Assembly: GCF_030287445.1 (NCBI RefSeq)
Contig: NZ_JASVWB010000004.1
Span: 930,001-994,000 of the forward strand
Length of the DNA stretch: 64,000 nt
DNA from: Streptomyces sp. ALI-76-A
Lineage (GTDB): Bacteria > Actinomycetota > Actinomycetes > Streptomycetales > Streptomycetaceae
Direction of reading: 5' to 3'
Each line of letters starts with the position of its first letter. Position 1 is the first letter of the stretch. Shown here piece by piece: positions 49,213 through 58,188 of this stretch. A model generated the notes under the pieces. That model made no database searches. It was not told where the DNA came from and was given only the letters and a program-made list of their open reading frames with translations. A program made the translations under genes and the position numbers.

Positions 49213-49959
49213 ATGTCGACCCGAACCCGCACCGAGGCCGAGGCCTTCCGCGCCCTGCACGACCGGCCCGAGCGCGCGGACCCGCTGGTCATTCCCAACG
49301 TGTGGGACGTGGTGAGCGCCCGTGCGTTCGCGGACGCCGGACACCGTGCCCTCGCCACCTCCAGTGCCGCCGTCACAGCGGTCCTGGGGTACCAGGACGG
49401 AGGCGACATCCCGGCCGACGAGATGTTCGACGCCCTCACCCGGATCGTGCGCGCCGTAGGTGTCCCGGTGACCGTGGACATCGAGGACGGGTACGGGCTG
49501 CCGCCCGGGGAGATCGTCGACCGCCTGCTCACCATGGGCGCCGTCGGCTGCAACCTCGAGGACACCGATCACCGCTCCGGCACCCTCAAGGACGCCCACC
49601 GGCACGCCGACTGGCTGGCGGAGGTCACCGTCGCCGCCGGTGACCGGCTGGTCGTCAACGCCCGGGTGGACACCTTCCTGCACGGCGACCGGGGCGTGGA
49701 GGAGACGATCCGTCGAGGTCTCCTCTACACCGAGGCCGGCGCGGACGTGGTCTACCCGATCCTCGCCCCCGTCCACCTGCTGCCCGATCTCGCCGAAGCG
49801 GTCCGCACCCCGCTCAACGCCCTCTTCCGGCCCGACGGGCCGGACTTCGCCGAACTGGGGTGGCTGGGCGTCTCCCGGGTCACGTTCGGTGCGGGCCTGT
49901 ACGACCGTGCCACGGCGGCCCTGGCCGACATCGCCCGCGATCCAGCGGCAGGCGGCTGA
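49213..49959 (+). CDS. Isocitrate lyase/PEP mutase-superfamily protein
   Basis: This is a 248-residue TIM-barrel enzyme. The motifs VIPNVWDVVSARAFADAGHRALATSS, VTVDIEDGYG (Mg-binding Asp) and VGCNLEDTD with VVNARVDTFL are those of the ICL/PEPM superfamily. The KKCGH catalytic loop of isocitrate and methylisocitrate lyases is not seen, and no phosphonate partner gene (phosphonopyruvate decarboxylase) is nearby, so C-P bond formation is unlikely. A small C-C or C-O cleaving role is possible. GGAGG precedes the ATG by seven bases. It converges with metK. Confidence 0.85.
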   Translation: MSTRTRTEAEAFRALHDRPERADPLVIPNVWDVVSARAFADAGHRALATSSAAVTAVLGYQDGGDIPADEMFDALTRIVRAVGVPVTVDIEDGYGLPPGEIVDRLLTMGAVGCNLEDTDHRSGTLKDAHRHADWLAEVTVAAGDRLVVNARVDTFLHGDRGVEETIRRGLLYTEAGADVVYPILAPVHLLPDLAEAVRTPLNALFRPDGPDFAELGWLGVSRVTFGAGLYDRATAALADIARDPAAGG

Positions 49960-50117
49960 CCGGGTCCCGGGCTGCGGAGCCGGGTCACACGGCGCCGGCG
50001 GGACGCGCGGAAGCGGTCACGAAGCCGTCCCGGCCGGCCGGAGGCACCGCGTACGACCGGGCCCTACGGCGCCGGGGCGAGACCGACCCATGCCGGCCTC
50101 GCCCCGGGCGACTCGGA

Positions 50118-50141
50118 GGCTCTGACGCGCGCGTCAGAGCC
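50118..50141. terminator. Perfect 24-bp palindrome at the metK 3' end
   Basis: The palindrome starts GGCTCTGACGCG and is self-complementary to 50141. It includes the metK stop codon and lies between convergent genes, so it probably terminates both. Confidence 0.75.
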
Positions 50142-51327
50142 CGGCCACCGCACGCAGGGCGGCGGCCCGGTCGGTGCGCTCCCAGGTGAAGTCGGGCAGC
50201 TCGCGGCCGAAGTGGCCGTACGCGGCGGTCTGCGCGTAGATCGGGCGCAGCAGGTCCAGGTCGCGGATGATCGCCGCCGGGCGAAGGTCGAAGACCTCGT
50301 CGATCGCCTTCCCGATCGTGTCGGGGCCGACCGTGTGCGTGCCGAAGGTCTCGACGAACAGGCCGACCGGCTCCGCCTTGCCGATGGCGTAGGCGACCTG
50401 GACCTCGCAGCGGGCGGCCAGCCCGGCGGCGACGACGTTCTTCGCGACCCAGCGCGTGGCGTAGGCCGCCGAACGGTCCACCTTGGAGGGATCCTTGCCG
50501 GAGAAGGCGCCGCCGCCGTGGCGGGCCATGCCTCCGTACGTGTCGATGATGATCTTCCGGCCGGTCAGGCCCGCGTCGCCCATCGGACCACCGATGTGGA
50601 ACCGGCCGGTGGGGTTGACCAGCAGGCGGCAGCCGGCGGTGTCGAGTTCGATGCCGTCACCGGCCAGCCGCGCCAGCTCGTGGTCGACGACGTGCCGGCG
50701 GACCTCCGGCAGGAGCAGGTCCTCCAGGTCGACATCCGCGGCGTGCTGCGCGGAGACGACCACGGTGTCCAGCCGCACCGCGCGGTCGCCGTCGTACTCG
50801 ATGGTGACCTGGGTCTTGCCGTCGGGGCGCAGGAACGGCAGGAGGCCGGCGCGGCGCACCTGCGTGAGCCGGTGGGCCAGCCGGTGCGCGAGCCGGATGG
50901 GCAGCGGCATCAGCTCCGGCGTCTCGTCGGTCGCGTACCCGAACATCAGACCCTGGTCGCCGGCGCCCTGGGCGGCCAGCGGGTCGGCGTCCGGATCCGC
51001 CGCGTCCACACCGCGGGCGATGTCGGGGGACTGGGCGCCGATGGCCACCGAGACACCGCAGGACGCGCCGTCGAAGCCCTTCAGGGACGAGTCGTAGCCG
51101 ATGTCGAGCACCGCCTCGCGGACCAGCTGCGGGATGTCCGCGTACGCCGACGTGGTGACCTCCCCGGCCACGTGCACCTGGCCGGTGGTGAGCAGCGTCT
51201 CCACGGCGACCCGCGACCGCGGGTCCTGCGCCAGCAAGGCGTCGAGGACCGTGTCGCTGATGCGGTCGGCCATCTTGTCGGGGTGGCCCTCGGTCACGGA
51301 CTCCGAGGTGAACAGGCGGCGGGGCAT
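50134..51327 (-). CDS. metK: S-adenosylmethionine synthetase
   Basis: This is a 397-residue enzyme of standard length making SAM from ATP and methionine. Motifs are [20 protein letters not shown] (N-terminal), [12 protein letters not shown] (methionine loop region) and [19 protein letters not shown] (phosphate loop). The ATG at 51327 has AAGGAG upstream; an in-frame start 30 codons earlier lies in a repeat-rich leader (four ACGGG copies). Streptomycetes carry a housekeeping metK elsewhere, so this copy inside a biosynthetic cluster probably boosts SAM for its methyltransferases. Confidence 0.95.
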   Translation of the reverse strand: MPRRLFTSESVTEGHPDKMADRISDTVLDALLAQDPRSRVAVETLLTTGQVHVAGEVTTSAYADIPQLVREAVLDIGYDSSLKGFDGASCGVSVAIGAQSPDIARGVDAADPDADPLAAQGAGDQGLMFGYATDETPELMPLPIRLAHRLAHRLTQVRRAGLLPFLRPDGKTQVTIEYDGDRAVRLDTVVVSAQHAADVDLEDLLLPEVRRHVVDHELARLAGDGIELDTAGCRLLVNPTGRFHIGGPMGDAGLTGRKIIIDTYGGMARHGGGAFSGKDPSKVDRSAAYATRWVAKNVVAAGLAARCEVQVAYAIGKAEPVGLFVETFGTHTVGPDTIGKAIDEVFDLRPAAIIRDLDLLRPIYAQTAAYGHFGRELPDFTWERTDRAAALRAVAGL

Positions 51328-51380
51328 GGCACTCCTTGGGGTCGCAGCGGCTGCTGACCGGACTGTGCCGGCGGTGCGGA

Positions 51381-51400
51381 ACGGGACGGGACGGGACGGG
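51381..51400. repeat. Pentamer repeat (ACGGG)x4
   Basis: Four perfect ACGGG units lie 54 bases upstream of metK. Slippage here could alter the leader length; the repeat is short. Confidence 0.8.
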
Positions 51401-51457
51401 ACGACACGGGGGATCACGCGACGCCCCGACGGAGCGTTGCGCGGTGGACGTTCGGTC

Positions 51458-52429
51458 TCACCAGGCGTAGTCCTCGGGGGCCGGCCGGTGACCGGGGAAG
51501 ATCTCGTCGAGCCGGGTCAGGGCCTTCGGCTCCAGCGTCACGTCCAGGGCCGCGACGGCGCTGTGCAGCTGCTCCAGCGTTCGAGGCCCTACCACGGGCG
51601 CGGTGACGGCCGGGTTGGCGAGCAGCCAGGCGAGCGCGACGTGCCCCGGCTCCTGACCGAGGTCGGCGGCGAAGTCCTCGTACTCCTGGATCTGCGCGCG
51701 CCGCGTCCGCAGCGCGGCGGCGGCCCGGGCCACCGTCCGACGGATCCCGCGGCGCTCCTCGTGCAGCACGCCGCCGAGCAGCCCGCTGTGCAGCGGGGAC
51801 CACGGCAGCAGGCCGATGCCGTAGCGGCGGGCGGCCGGCACGACCTCCAGCTCGACCGTGCGCTCCAGGAGGTTGTAGTGGGATTGCTCGCTGACCAGAC
51901 CGAGGAAGTGGCGGGCGCGTGCGGACTCCTGGGCCTGGGCGAGGTGCCAGCCGGCGAAGTTGCTGGACCCGACGTAGGTGATCTTCCCCTGGGCGACCAG
52001 GACCTCCATCGCCTGCCAGATCTCCTCCCACGGGGTTTCCCGGTCCACGTGGTGCATCTGGTAGAGGTCGATGTGGTCGGTGCGCAGCCGCCGGAGGCTG
52101 GCGTCGACCGCCCGGCGGATGTGAAGCGCGGAGAGCCCGCCCTCGTTGGGCCGGTCGCCCATGTCCGAGTACACCTTCGTCGCCAGCACGACCCGCTCGC
52201 GGCGGCCGCCGCCCCGGGCGAGCCAGTTGCCGATGACGGTCTCCGTCAGGCCGGGCTGCTCGGGCCAGCCGTACAGGTCCGCCGTGTCCACGAAGTTGAT
52301 GCCCGCTTCGAGGGCGGCGTCCAGGATGCGGTGGGCCTCGGCCTCCTCGGTGTGCACGCCGAAGTTCATGGTGCCGAGGCAGAGCCGGGAGACGCGCAGA
52401 CCGCTCCGGCCGAGGTGGGTGTACTCCAT
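51458..52429 (-). CDS. Aldo/keto reductase
   Basis: This is a 323-residue NADPH-dependent (alpha/beta)8 oxidoreductase. The catalytic tetrad is visible as [14 protein letters not shown] (Asp, Tyr), [12 protein letters not shown] (Lys) and [13 protein letters not shown] (His). Cofactor-binding residues lie in [14 protein letters not shown] and [15 protein letters not shown]. It resembles the YghZ/Tas-type group that acts on various carbonyls. It lies between metK and an NmrA-like gene on the same strand and could perform a tailoring reduction or be accessory. Confidence 0.88.
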   Translation of the reverse strand: MEYTHLGRSGLRVSRLCLGTMNFGVHTEEAEAHRILDAALEAGINFVDTADLYGWPEQPGLTETVIGNWLARGGGRRERVVLATKVYSDMGDRPNEGGLSALHIRRAVDASLRRLRTDHIDLYQMHHVDRETPWEEIWQAMEVLVAQGKITYVGSSNFAGWHLAQAQESARARHFLGLVSEQSHYNLLERTVELEVVPAARRYGIGLLPWSPLHSGLLGGVLHEERRGIRRTVARAAAALRTRRAQIQEYEDFAADLGQEPGHVALAWLLANPAVTAPVVGPRTLEQLHSAVAALDVTLEPKALTRLDEIFPGHRPAPEDYAW

Positions 52430-52456
52430 GACGGTCCCTTCGGGCGGGGGGCGGGT

Positions 52457-53311
52457 TCAGGCGAAGTCGTGGGCGTGGTCGGCGGCCCACTGGGCGAAGG
52501 TGCGGGCCGGCCTGCCGGTCAGTTCCTGCACGGTCGGCAGCACCGGCAGGGCGGTGGCGGGGTCCCGCTCGGTCTCGGACCACTCGCGCAGCAGGTCGCC
52601 GGCGATGCCCGGGCGCAGGAACCGCTCCGCCTCCGATCGCCACTGCTCGGGCTCGATCCGCTCGACGCGCAAGGTCCGACCGATCGCCTCGCCGATCGCG
52701 GCGACCTGCTCGGCCTGGGTGACGGCGGCCGGACCGGTGACGGTGTAGTGCGCGCCGTGGCGGTCGTCCGACAGGAGCGCGCGCACCACTGTCGCGGCCA
52801 GGTCGGCCTCGTGGATGATCGGGCAGACGGCGTCCGGGTGTGGCAGCCGGACCACGCCCTCCGCCCGGACCGACGGGGCCCACCACAGCGCGTTGGTCGC
52901 GAACGGAGCCGGCCGCAGCACCGTCCACTCGGCCGGCCCGCTGCCCGCCAGGGCCGCCTCGGCCGCACGGTACCGCGGGTAGACCCAGGAGCCGCGGTCC
53001 CGCTCGTTGTGCCCCGCGGCCCAGGCACCGGTGAAGAGGACCACCCTGCCCACCCCGGCGCGTTTCGCCGCCTCGGCGAATTCCGGAATGGCGTGCAGTA
53101 CCGGGAAAAGAAAAGCCCGGTCCACTCCGTCAAGTGCTGCGGAAACATTCTCCGGTGTCGTCAGATCGCCTTTCACAACGGTCACCCCGGGCGGAAGGTC
53201 GGCTTTTTCCGGATGGCGGGTCAGTACCCGCACATCGGCTCCTTCGGCCAGCAGTTCCCGCACCACATGGCGGCCTGTCTTACCGGTGGCTCCGGTCACA
53301 AGAATGGTCAT
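52457..53311 (-). CDS. NmrA-like NAD(P)-binding protein
   Basis: This is a 284-residue atypical short-chain dehydrogenase. The Rossmann loop ILVTGATGKTGRHVVRELL lies at residues 3-21, with VVKGDLTTPENVSAALDGVD and VLRPAPFATNALWW downstream. The YxxxK pair of classical reductases is not obvious, as in NmrA/TMR groups. The ATG at 53311 starts right at the beta strand; upstream in-frame sequence is not conserved. Role in the cluster is open: a redox sensor or a reductase. Confidence 0.85.
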   Translation of the reverse strand: MTILVTGATGKTGRHVVRELLAEGADVRVLTRHPEKADLPPGVTVVKGDLTTPENVSAALDGVDRAFLFPVLHAIPEFAEAAKRAGVGRVVLFTGAWAAGHNERDRGSWVYPRYRAAEAALAGSGPAEWTVLRPAPFATNALWWAPSVRAEGVVRLPHPDAVCPIIHEADLAATVVRALLSDDRHGAHYTVTGPAAVTQAEQVAAIGEAIGRTLRVERIEPEQWRSEAERFLRPGIAGDLLREWSETERDPATALPVLPTVQELTGRPARTFAQWAADHAHDFA

Positions 53312-53340
53312 GCGGTGAGCATAGGGAAATCCTGTGATTT

Positions 53341-54453
53341 CTACGAGGGCCGCGATTCGGCAGTGTGCGGTGTGCGGGTGAACCCATCGGACGCCGCTGT
53401 CAGGCGACGGGGTCGATGGAATTCCGACCGCGTATGCGCGTCGGCCGCACGAGCCCGTTCCTCCAGCTGTTGTGCCGCCTGCCGCCAGGACGCGGCGCAC
53501 TCGCGGGCAGCCGCCGCGACGTTGGCGGCGCAGTGCGGCGGGACCTGGTCGACCAGTTCCTCCCACCGGCTGTTGGCCAGCGCGTGGGTGTCCAGCAGGC
53601 GCAACAGGAACCGTCCGTGCTCGGTGAGCCGGACCGACGGGTCCCGCTTCAGCAGGAGCAGCGTCTCCGGCAGCGTCAAGGCGGCGACGCGGTGGGGGGA
53701 GTTCTCGGTGGTCTTCCGGGGTGCCTGCTCGGGCTGCTGCCGCTTCGGCAGCGTGAGGTCGGCGCCCTTCCGTATTCGGTCCCGCACGTCACGGGCGGTG
53801 GCCAGGGACAGTCCGCTCTCTCTGGCGATCTCCCGCAGTGTCGCGTTCGGGTGGGCGAGGGCGTACTCTCCCGCGAGCCGGCGCCGCTCGGTGTTGTCGA
53901 CGAGGCGGGAGCGGCCGTCGCGGCCGATGCGGGCGTTCAACTGAGGAAGTGCATCACTCGAACGCCTGCGGATGGAGCCGACGGTCTTCGGAGACAGACC
54001 CGTGGTGGCGGCGATCATACGGTCCGACCAGTCCGGGTGGGAGCGGATGATGCGCAGCGCGGCGGCGTTGCGGTCGGCACGCGTCAGGGGCAGACCGTGG
54101 TGGGCGTTGCGCTCCACCGCCAGCAGAAACGCTTCTTTGTCGTCGCCGTCGAAGAACTGGACGTCGATGTGCGTCTGGCCGTTGAGCCGGGCCGCCCGCA
54201 CGCGGTGGACGCCGTCGATGACGCGAAGGGTGGTGCGCTGGACGATGATCGGCGGCAGCGGGGAAACGGACTGGGCGAGTTGTCGGACGTGTTCCTCGTT
54301 CTCTCCGGAAATGCGTGGCGAATTCTCGGTCGACAATGAGTCGATTGCCACTTGCACAACCGGCAGGCGGTCCGCCTGGGCGTTCCACAGTTCGGCTGAT
54401 TCACATATTGCGGGCGTGGTGAGGCGGACCACCCTGGATTCAGCCACAGCCAT
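53341..54453 (-). CDS. StrR/ParB-like pathway regulator
   Basis: This is a 370-residue protein with a ParB-type N-terminal domain (PPIIVQRTTLRVIDGVHRVRAARLNG with FFDGDDKEAFLLAVERNAHHGLPLTRADR, about residues 68-130) and a helix-turn-helix (WSDRMIAATTGLSPKTVGSIRRRS, about 142-165). This layout and the stretch HGLPLTRADRNAAALRII are those of StrR-family activators of antibiotic clusters. The ATG at 54453 follows GAAGGAG; a TTG two codons earlier is less likely. It is a good candidate for the pathway-specific activator. Confidence 0.87.
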   Translation of the reverse strand: MAVAESRVVRLTTPAICESAELWNAQADRLPVVQVAIDSLSTENSPRISGENEEHVRQLAQSVSPLPPIIVQRTTLRVIDGVHRVRAARLNGQTHIDVQFFDGDDKEAFLLAVERNAHHGLPLTRADRNAAALRIIRSHPDWSDRMIAATTGLSPKTVGSIRRRSSDALPQLNARIGRDGRSRLVDNTERRRLAGEYALAHPNATLREIARESGLSLATARDVRDRIRKGADLTLPKRQQPEQAPRKTTENSPHRVAALTLPETLLLLKRDPSVRLTEHGRFLLRLLDTHALANSRWEELVDQVPPHCAANVAAAARECAASWRQAAQQLEERARAADAHTRSEFHRPRRLTAASDGFTRTPHTAESRPS

Positions 54454-54977
54454 TCTCAATCTCCTTCTTCAACGCTACGTTGTTTAGGGCAGACAGAGGT
54501 GAGAGTGACGCGCGTGTCACAGCATTGGGGGCACCGTCGGGAGCGAGCTTCGGTAGGAAGCGGGCTTCGCAGTACCGGGCGTCCCCTGAACGGTCTCCCG
54601 GGAGCGGTCACCGATCGCGGGCGGCCCCGTCGATGCGACAGGAGGGGAGCATGGGAAAGCCCGGCCGCCGAGAATGCGCCGCGGCGATGTCGCATCGCGG
54701 GCTGGGCGTGCCGGGGGAGGAGGGTCCGGGCATGGAACGAAACCGCTGCCGTTCTGCGGTCATTGAATCGCGTACATTGCGTGCCACGTGAAGAGCCCCC
54801 CGTTTTGGCCCCGAATCTCGCCGTGCATAGTATCGGTTGCAGCCGAGACGTCAATGTGTGCTGGTGGCGCCTGCGTGAGTGGTCAAATCCGCTCGGCGGG
54901 CGGCGATGCTTTTTCGGGCAGGTCTCGACCATCTGGAATAATGGATCACCGCACGTATTCGGCCACGAGCGGGAACG
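54454..54977. other. Regulator leader region without a supported gene
   Basis: No convincing gene. Local A/T-rich patches near 54475, 54775 and 54945 may hold promoters for the StrR-like gene. I could not find a clear StrR-type inverted repeat by eye. Confidence 0.4.
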
Positions 54978-55000
54978 CCGGGCACCGGATCGGTGCCCGG
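54978..55000. terminator. 10-bp stem hairpin after the SnoaL-like gene
   Basis: CCGGGCACCG-GAT-CGGTGCCCGG is a perfect stem with a 3-base loop, 77 bases beyond the stop of the SnoaL-like gene on the minus strand. Confidence 0.7.
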
Positions 55001-55076
55001 CCGCGCCTGGGGCGCCGGTTTTCGACCGTCACGGCCGGTGGCGCCCAGGCTCGAAGGGTCGGAACCGAGAGGTGTC

Positions 55077-55442
55077 TCAGTTCCCGGGCGTCCGGAACTC
55101 CGGCTGGTCGATGATGCGCAGCCAGCTGCCGTCGGCCTGGCGGCGGACCACCTGCGCACGGGCGCCGGCTCCGTCCTTGGGCGGGGTCGAGGTGAGCGCG
55201 ATGTCCCCGCAGACCAGCGTCGGAAGCGGCTCCTCCGGCTCGAAGCGCGGCGCGTTGGTCAGCACCTTCTCCCACAGTTGCCGGATGGCCTCGCGCCCCA
55301 CCGTCACACTGCCCGGCGGGTAGGCCATGACGGCCTCTTCCTCGTACAGCGCGGCGAGGCCGGCGGCGTCACCGGCGTTGGCGCGCTCGACGAAGAGGCG
55401 GGTGAGGTCCTCTGGCTTCATGGCCTTCTCGTTCTCGGACAC
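55077..55442 (-). CDS. SnoaL-like (NTF2-fold) protein
   Basis: This is a 121-residue protein of the NTF2-like superfamily: LTRLFVERANAGDAAGLAALYEEEAVMAYPPG, then GREAIRQLWEKVL and ALTSTPPKDGAGARAQVVRRQADGSWLRIIDQPEF. The cone-shaped pocket of this fold serves isomerases, cyclases or ligand carriers, so the reaction is unknown. The GTG at 55442 has AAAGG six bases upstream; the ATG two codons before it would overlap that site. It is divergent from the LysR gene and probably controlled by it. Confidence 0.75.
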   Translation of the reverse strand: MSENEKAMKPEDLTRLFVERANAGDAAGLAALYEEEAVMAYPPGSVTVGREAIRQLWEKVLTNAPRFEPEEPLPTLVCGDIALTSTPPKDGAGARAQVVRRQADGSWLRIIDQPEFRTPGN

Positions 55443-55530
55443 TGTCATCCTTTCGTGCGGTCCGGGTACCAGCGTGGCAATTTTCCATCGTTGGCCGAGA
55501 GTAAGTCCAATCACTCATTCATATCGGGAC

Positions 55531-55548
55531 TATAATTTCTGGTTATGG
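55531..55548 (+). promoter_or_regulatory. Possible LysR site at the lysR start
   Basis: TATAATTTCTGGTTATGG overlaps the LysR start codon. The part TTCTGGTTATGG recurs at 59740-59751 upstream of the FAD oxidase gene. ATAA-N7-TTAT symmetry fits a LysR-type site. Confidence 0.45.
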
Positions 55549-56468
55549 AGATTAGGCAGTTGAAGTACTTCCTTGCCGTCGCCCAAGAAGGGAACTTCAC
55601 CAGGGCCGCGGAGCTGGTGCACATCAGCCAGCCCGGAATCAGTGCCCAGATTCGCCAGCTTGAAAATGATCTCGGGGCGACGCTCATCGACCGCTCCGGC
55701 CGCAGTGCCGCGCTGACCACGGTCGGCGAAGTGGTGCTCGACCATGCGAAGTCGGTGCTGGCGGCGATGGAGTCGCTGCGGCACGCCGTCGACGAGATGA
55801 ACGGGCTCGTCCGCGGCAAGCTCGTCGTGGGCATGGTCACCGCGTGCACCATCACACCGCTGTTCGACGCGCTGTCCGGTTTCCATCTCGCCCATCCCGG
55901 TGTCGAGATCAGCCTCGTCGAGGACGACTCCGACAAGCTCGTCGAGTACGTCCGCGACGGCAGCGTCGACCTGGCGCTGATCGGCGCGGCCAACCGGCCG
56001 CCGGAGGACCTGGACGGCTGGCAGATCGTCAGCGAGCCGATCGTCGCCGCGGTGCCGCCCGGCCACTCGCTGGCCGGACGCGCCGGGATCACGCTCGCCG
56101 AGCTGAACGCCTACCCGATCATCTGCCTGCCCAAGGGCACCGGCATCCGGGCGGTGCTCGACCAAACCTCCGCCGCCCGTGGCCTGAACCCGACCATCGC
56201 CCTACAGGCGAGCGCCCCCGGGGCCGTGATCAACCTGGCCGAACGCGGACTCGGGGTCGCCGTGCTCTCCGAATCGATGATCGCCCACTGCGAGGGGCTG
56301 CGGACCGTGCCCATCACCGACGCCGACGTGCCCGCACTGCTGGCGTTGATCTCCGCGCCGACCAAGAGCCCGGCGCTGCAGGAGCTGTTGCTGCACTGCC
56401 GTCAGTCCTTCGGTGACCCCCGACCCGAGGACGGGGTGGTCTCGATGAGCAGGGCGGCCGCCGGGTAG
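55545..56468 (+). CDS. LysR-family transcriptional regulator
   Basis: This is a 307-residue protein of standard length. The N-terminal winged helix is MEIRQLKYFLAVAQEGNFTR, then AAELVHISQPGISAQIRQLENDLGATLIDRSGR (residues 1-55). The substrate-binding half has GKLVVGMVTACTITPLFDAL, LALIGAANRPPEDLDGWQIV and LPKGTGIRAVLDQTSAARGL. It is divergent from the SnoaL-like gene and ends at a hairpin facing the DHA2 exporter gene. A shared upstream motif links it to the FAD oxidase/exporter pair at 56582-59610. Confidence 0.9.
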   Translation: MEIRQLKYFLAVAQEGNFTRAAELVHISQPGISAQIRQLENDLGATLIDRSGRSAALTTVGEVVLDHAKSVLAAMESLRHAVDEMNGLVRGKLVVGMVTACTITPLFDALSGFHLAHPGVEISLVEDDSDKLVEYVRDGSVDLALIGAANRPPEDLDGWQIVSEPIVAAVPPGHSLAGRAGITLAELNAYPIICLPKGTGIRAVLDQTSAARGLNPTIALQASAPGAVINLAERGLGVAVLSESMIAHCEGLRTVPITDADVPALLALISAPTKSPALQELLLHCRQSFGDPRPEDGVVSMSRAAAG

Positions 56469-56487
56469 CCGCCGGCGGGGACGGAAA

Positions 56488-56524
56488 GGGAGAGGGGTCA
56501 CCGGCAATCGGCGGCCCCTCTCCC
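56488..56524. terminator. Bidirectional hairpin between lysR and the exporter
   Basis: GGGAGAGGGG (56488-56497) pairs with CCCCTCTCCC (56515-56524), placed between two convergent genes. Confidence 0.7.
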
Positions 56525-56581
56525 GTGCTGCCCCGTCGGATCCGTCCTGAGGCCGGTGCCGACGGGGCACCGTGTGTTCTC

Positions 56582-58147
56582 TCAGCTCTCCGCGGCCACC
56601 GGGGACTGGCCGCGCGCGTCCGCCGCCGGGGCCTTCGGCGCCTGGGCGGCCTCGAAGTCCGCGGGACGGATCAGCAGCAGGGACAGCACACCGCCGACCA
56701 GGGCCAGCGAGGCGGAGACGGTCAACAGGGTGTTGAGGCCGTCCACGAAGCCGGCCGTGGCCAGCTGCTCGACCTTGTCCTGGTACTGCCCGGGGGCCAG
56801 CCGCACCGCCTGGTCGATCTCCCCGGCCCGGGTCAGCGCGGCGAACTGGTCGCTGCGACCCGCCAGCTCGGGGGTGCTGCCCAGCCCGTCGCGGAAACGG
56901 TCGCCGATGATGACGGCGAAGGTGGAGCCGAGGACCGCCACGCCCGCGCTCACGCCGAGCTGACGGAAAGTGCCGTTCACACCCGAGGCCATGCCCGAGC
57001 GGGAGAAGTCCACGACGCCCACGGCGGTGGAGGCCAGCGGTGGGTTCACCAGACCGGCGCCGATGCCGCCCAGCACCAGACCGGGGATGAAGTGCGTCCA
57101 GCCGGTGGACTCGGTGACCCCGCCCATCAGCAGCAGCGCGGCACCGACCACGAGCAGGCCGACCCCGATGAGGTAGCGGGGCTGGATCTTGGCACTGAGC
57201 CTGCCCGCGATGAGGGAGGCCGCCAGCATCGACAGGGAGGCGGTGAGCAGCCGAAGACCGGTCTCCAGGGAGGAGTACTGCAGAGCCTCCTGGAAGTAGA
57301 TGGCCAGGAAGAGGAACATCGCGAACAGCGACCCGTTCATGGCGAAGGCCGCGATGGAACCACCGACGAAGGTGGGGATGCGGAACAGCTTGAGGTCGAA
57401 CATCGGCTGCTCGGACCGGGCCTCGACGACGAGGAACGCGAGCAGCAGCGCGCTGCCCAGGGCCAGGCCGGTCACCGCGCCCGAGTTGCTCCACTCGGTC
57501 TCACCGGCGCGGATGAGCCCGTAGATCAGGGTGGCGAGGCCGCCCGTGAGCAGGATGAAGCCGGGCCAGTCCAGCCGCCGGGCGAAGGGGGACCTGGACT
57601 CGTCGACGCGCAGCGCGATGATCAGGGCCACGACGACGCCGATCGGCACGTTGATCAGGAAGATGCCGCGCCAGCTGATGCCGTTGGAGATGAGACCCCC
57701 GGCCACCGGGCCGATCGCGGAGGCCAGACCGGTGACCATGCCCCACACGCCGAACGCCGTGCCGCGCTCCTTGCCCTGGAAGCTGCCCGCCAGCAGGGCG
57801 AGACCGGTGGCGAACATCACCGAGCCACCCATGCCCTGCAGAACTCGGGACAGGATCAGCATCATCGGGGACTGCGCCACGCCGCACAGCAGGGAGGCCA
57901 GGGTGAACAGGCCCACGCCGATCGCATAGAGGCGCTTGCGGCCGAACCGGTCGGCGAGCGTGCCGCTCGTCAACAGGAGGGCGGCGAGGGCCAGCGCATA
58001 TCCGTCGATCACCCACTGCAGGTCCGCGAAACTGGCATCGAGGTCCCGCTGCACGTCGGGCATGACGACGTACACGATGGTGGTGTCCAGCAGGAGCATG
58101 AACGTCCCGCCGCACACCCCCAACAGGGTCCACCATTTCTTTTCCAT
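56582..58147 (-). CDS. DHA2-family MFS drug exporter (EmrB/QacA type)
   Basis: This is a 521-residue membrane protein with about 14 hydrophobic segments. Signature motifs are LLDTTIVYVVMPDVQRDL in segment 1, GTLADRFGRKRLYAIGVGLF (motif A), MILSRVLQGMGGSVMFATGL and the antiporter motif C region GLASAIGPVAGGLISNGISW. Family members expel drugs in exchange for protons. The ATG at 58147 has AGGA upstream. It follows the FAD oxidase gene by 41 bases on the same strand, so the two are likely one operon. It probably provides self-resistance or product export. Confidence 0.92.
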   Translation of the reverse strand: MEKKWWTLLGVCGGTFMLLLDTTIVYVVMPDVQRDLDASFADLQWVIDGYALALAALLLTSGTLADRFGRKRLYAIGVGLFTLASLLCGVAQSPMMLILSRVLQGMGGSVMFATGLALLAGSFQGKERGTAFGVWGMVTGLASAIGPVAGGLISNGISWRGIFLINVPIGVVVALIIALRVDESRSPFARRLDWPGFILLTGGLATLIYGLIRAGETEWSNSGAVTGLALGSALLLAFLVVEARSEQPMFDLKLFRIPTFVGGSIAAFAMNGSLFAMFLFLAIYFQEALQYSSLETGLRLLTASLSMLAASLIAGRLSAKIQPRYLIGVGLLVVGAALLLMGGVTESTGWTHFIPGLVLGGIGAGLVNPPLASTAVGVVDFSRSGMASGVNGTFRQLGVSAGVAVLGSTFAVIIGDRFRDGLGSTPELAGRSDQFAALTRAGEIDQAVRLAPGQYQDKVEQLATAGFVDGLNTLLTVSASLALVGGVLSLLLIRPADFEAAQAPKAPAADARGQSPVAAES

Positions 58148-58188
58148 GTCGTTCCTTCTGCTCTCCGAGCGGTCGGTCGAGGGTCCGG

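Noticed and set aside
49213..49959. A phosphonate pathway, because of the PEP-mutase-family gene.
   Set aside because: No phosphonopyruvate decarboxylase or other phosphonate gene is present, and the family is broad.
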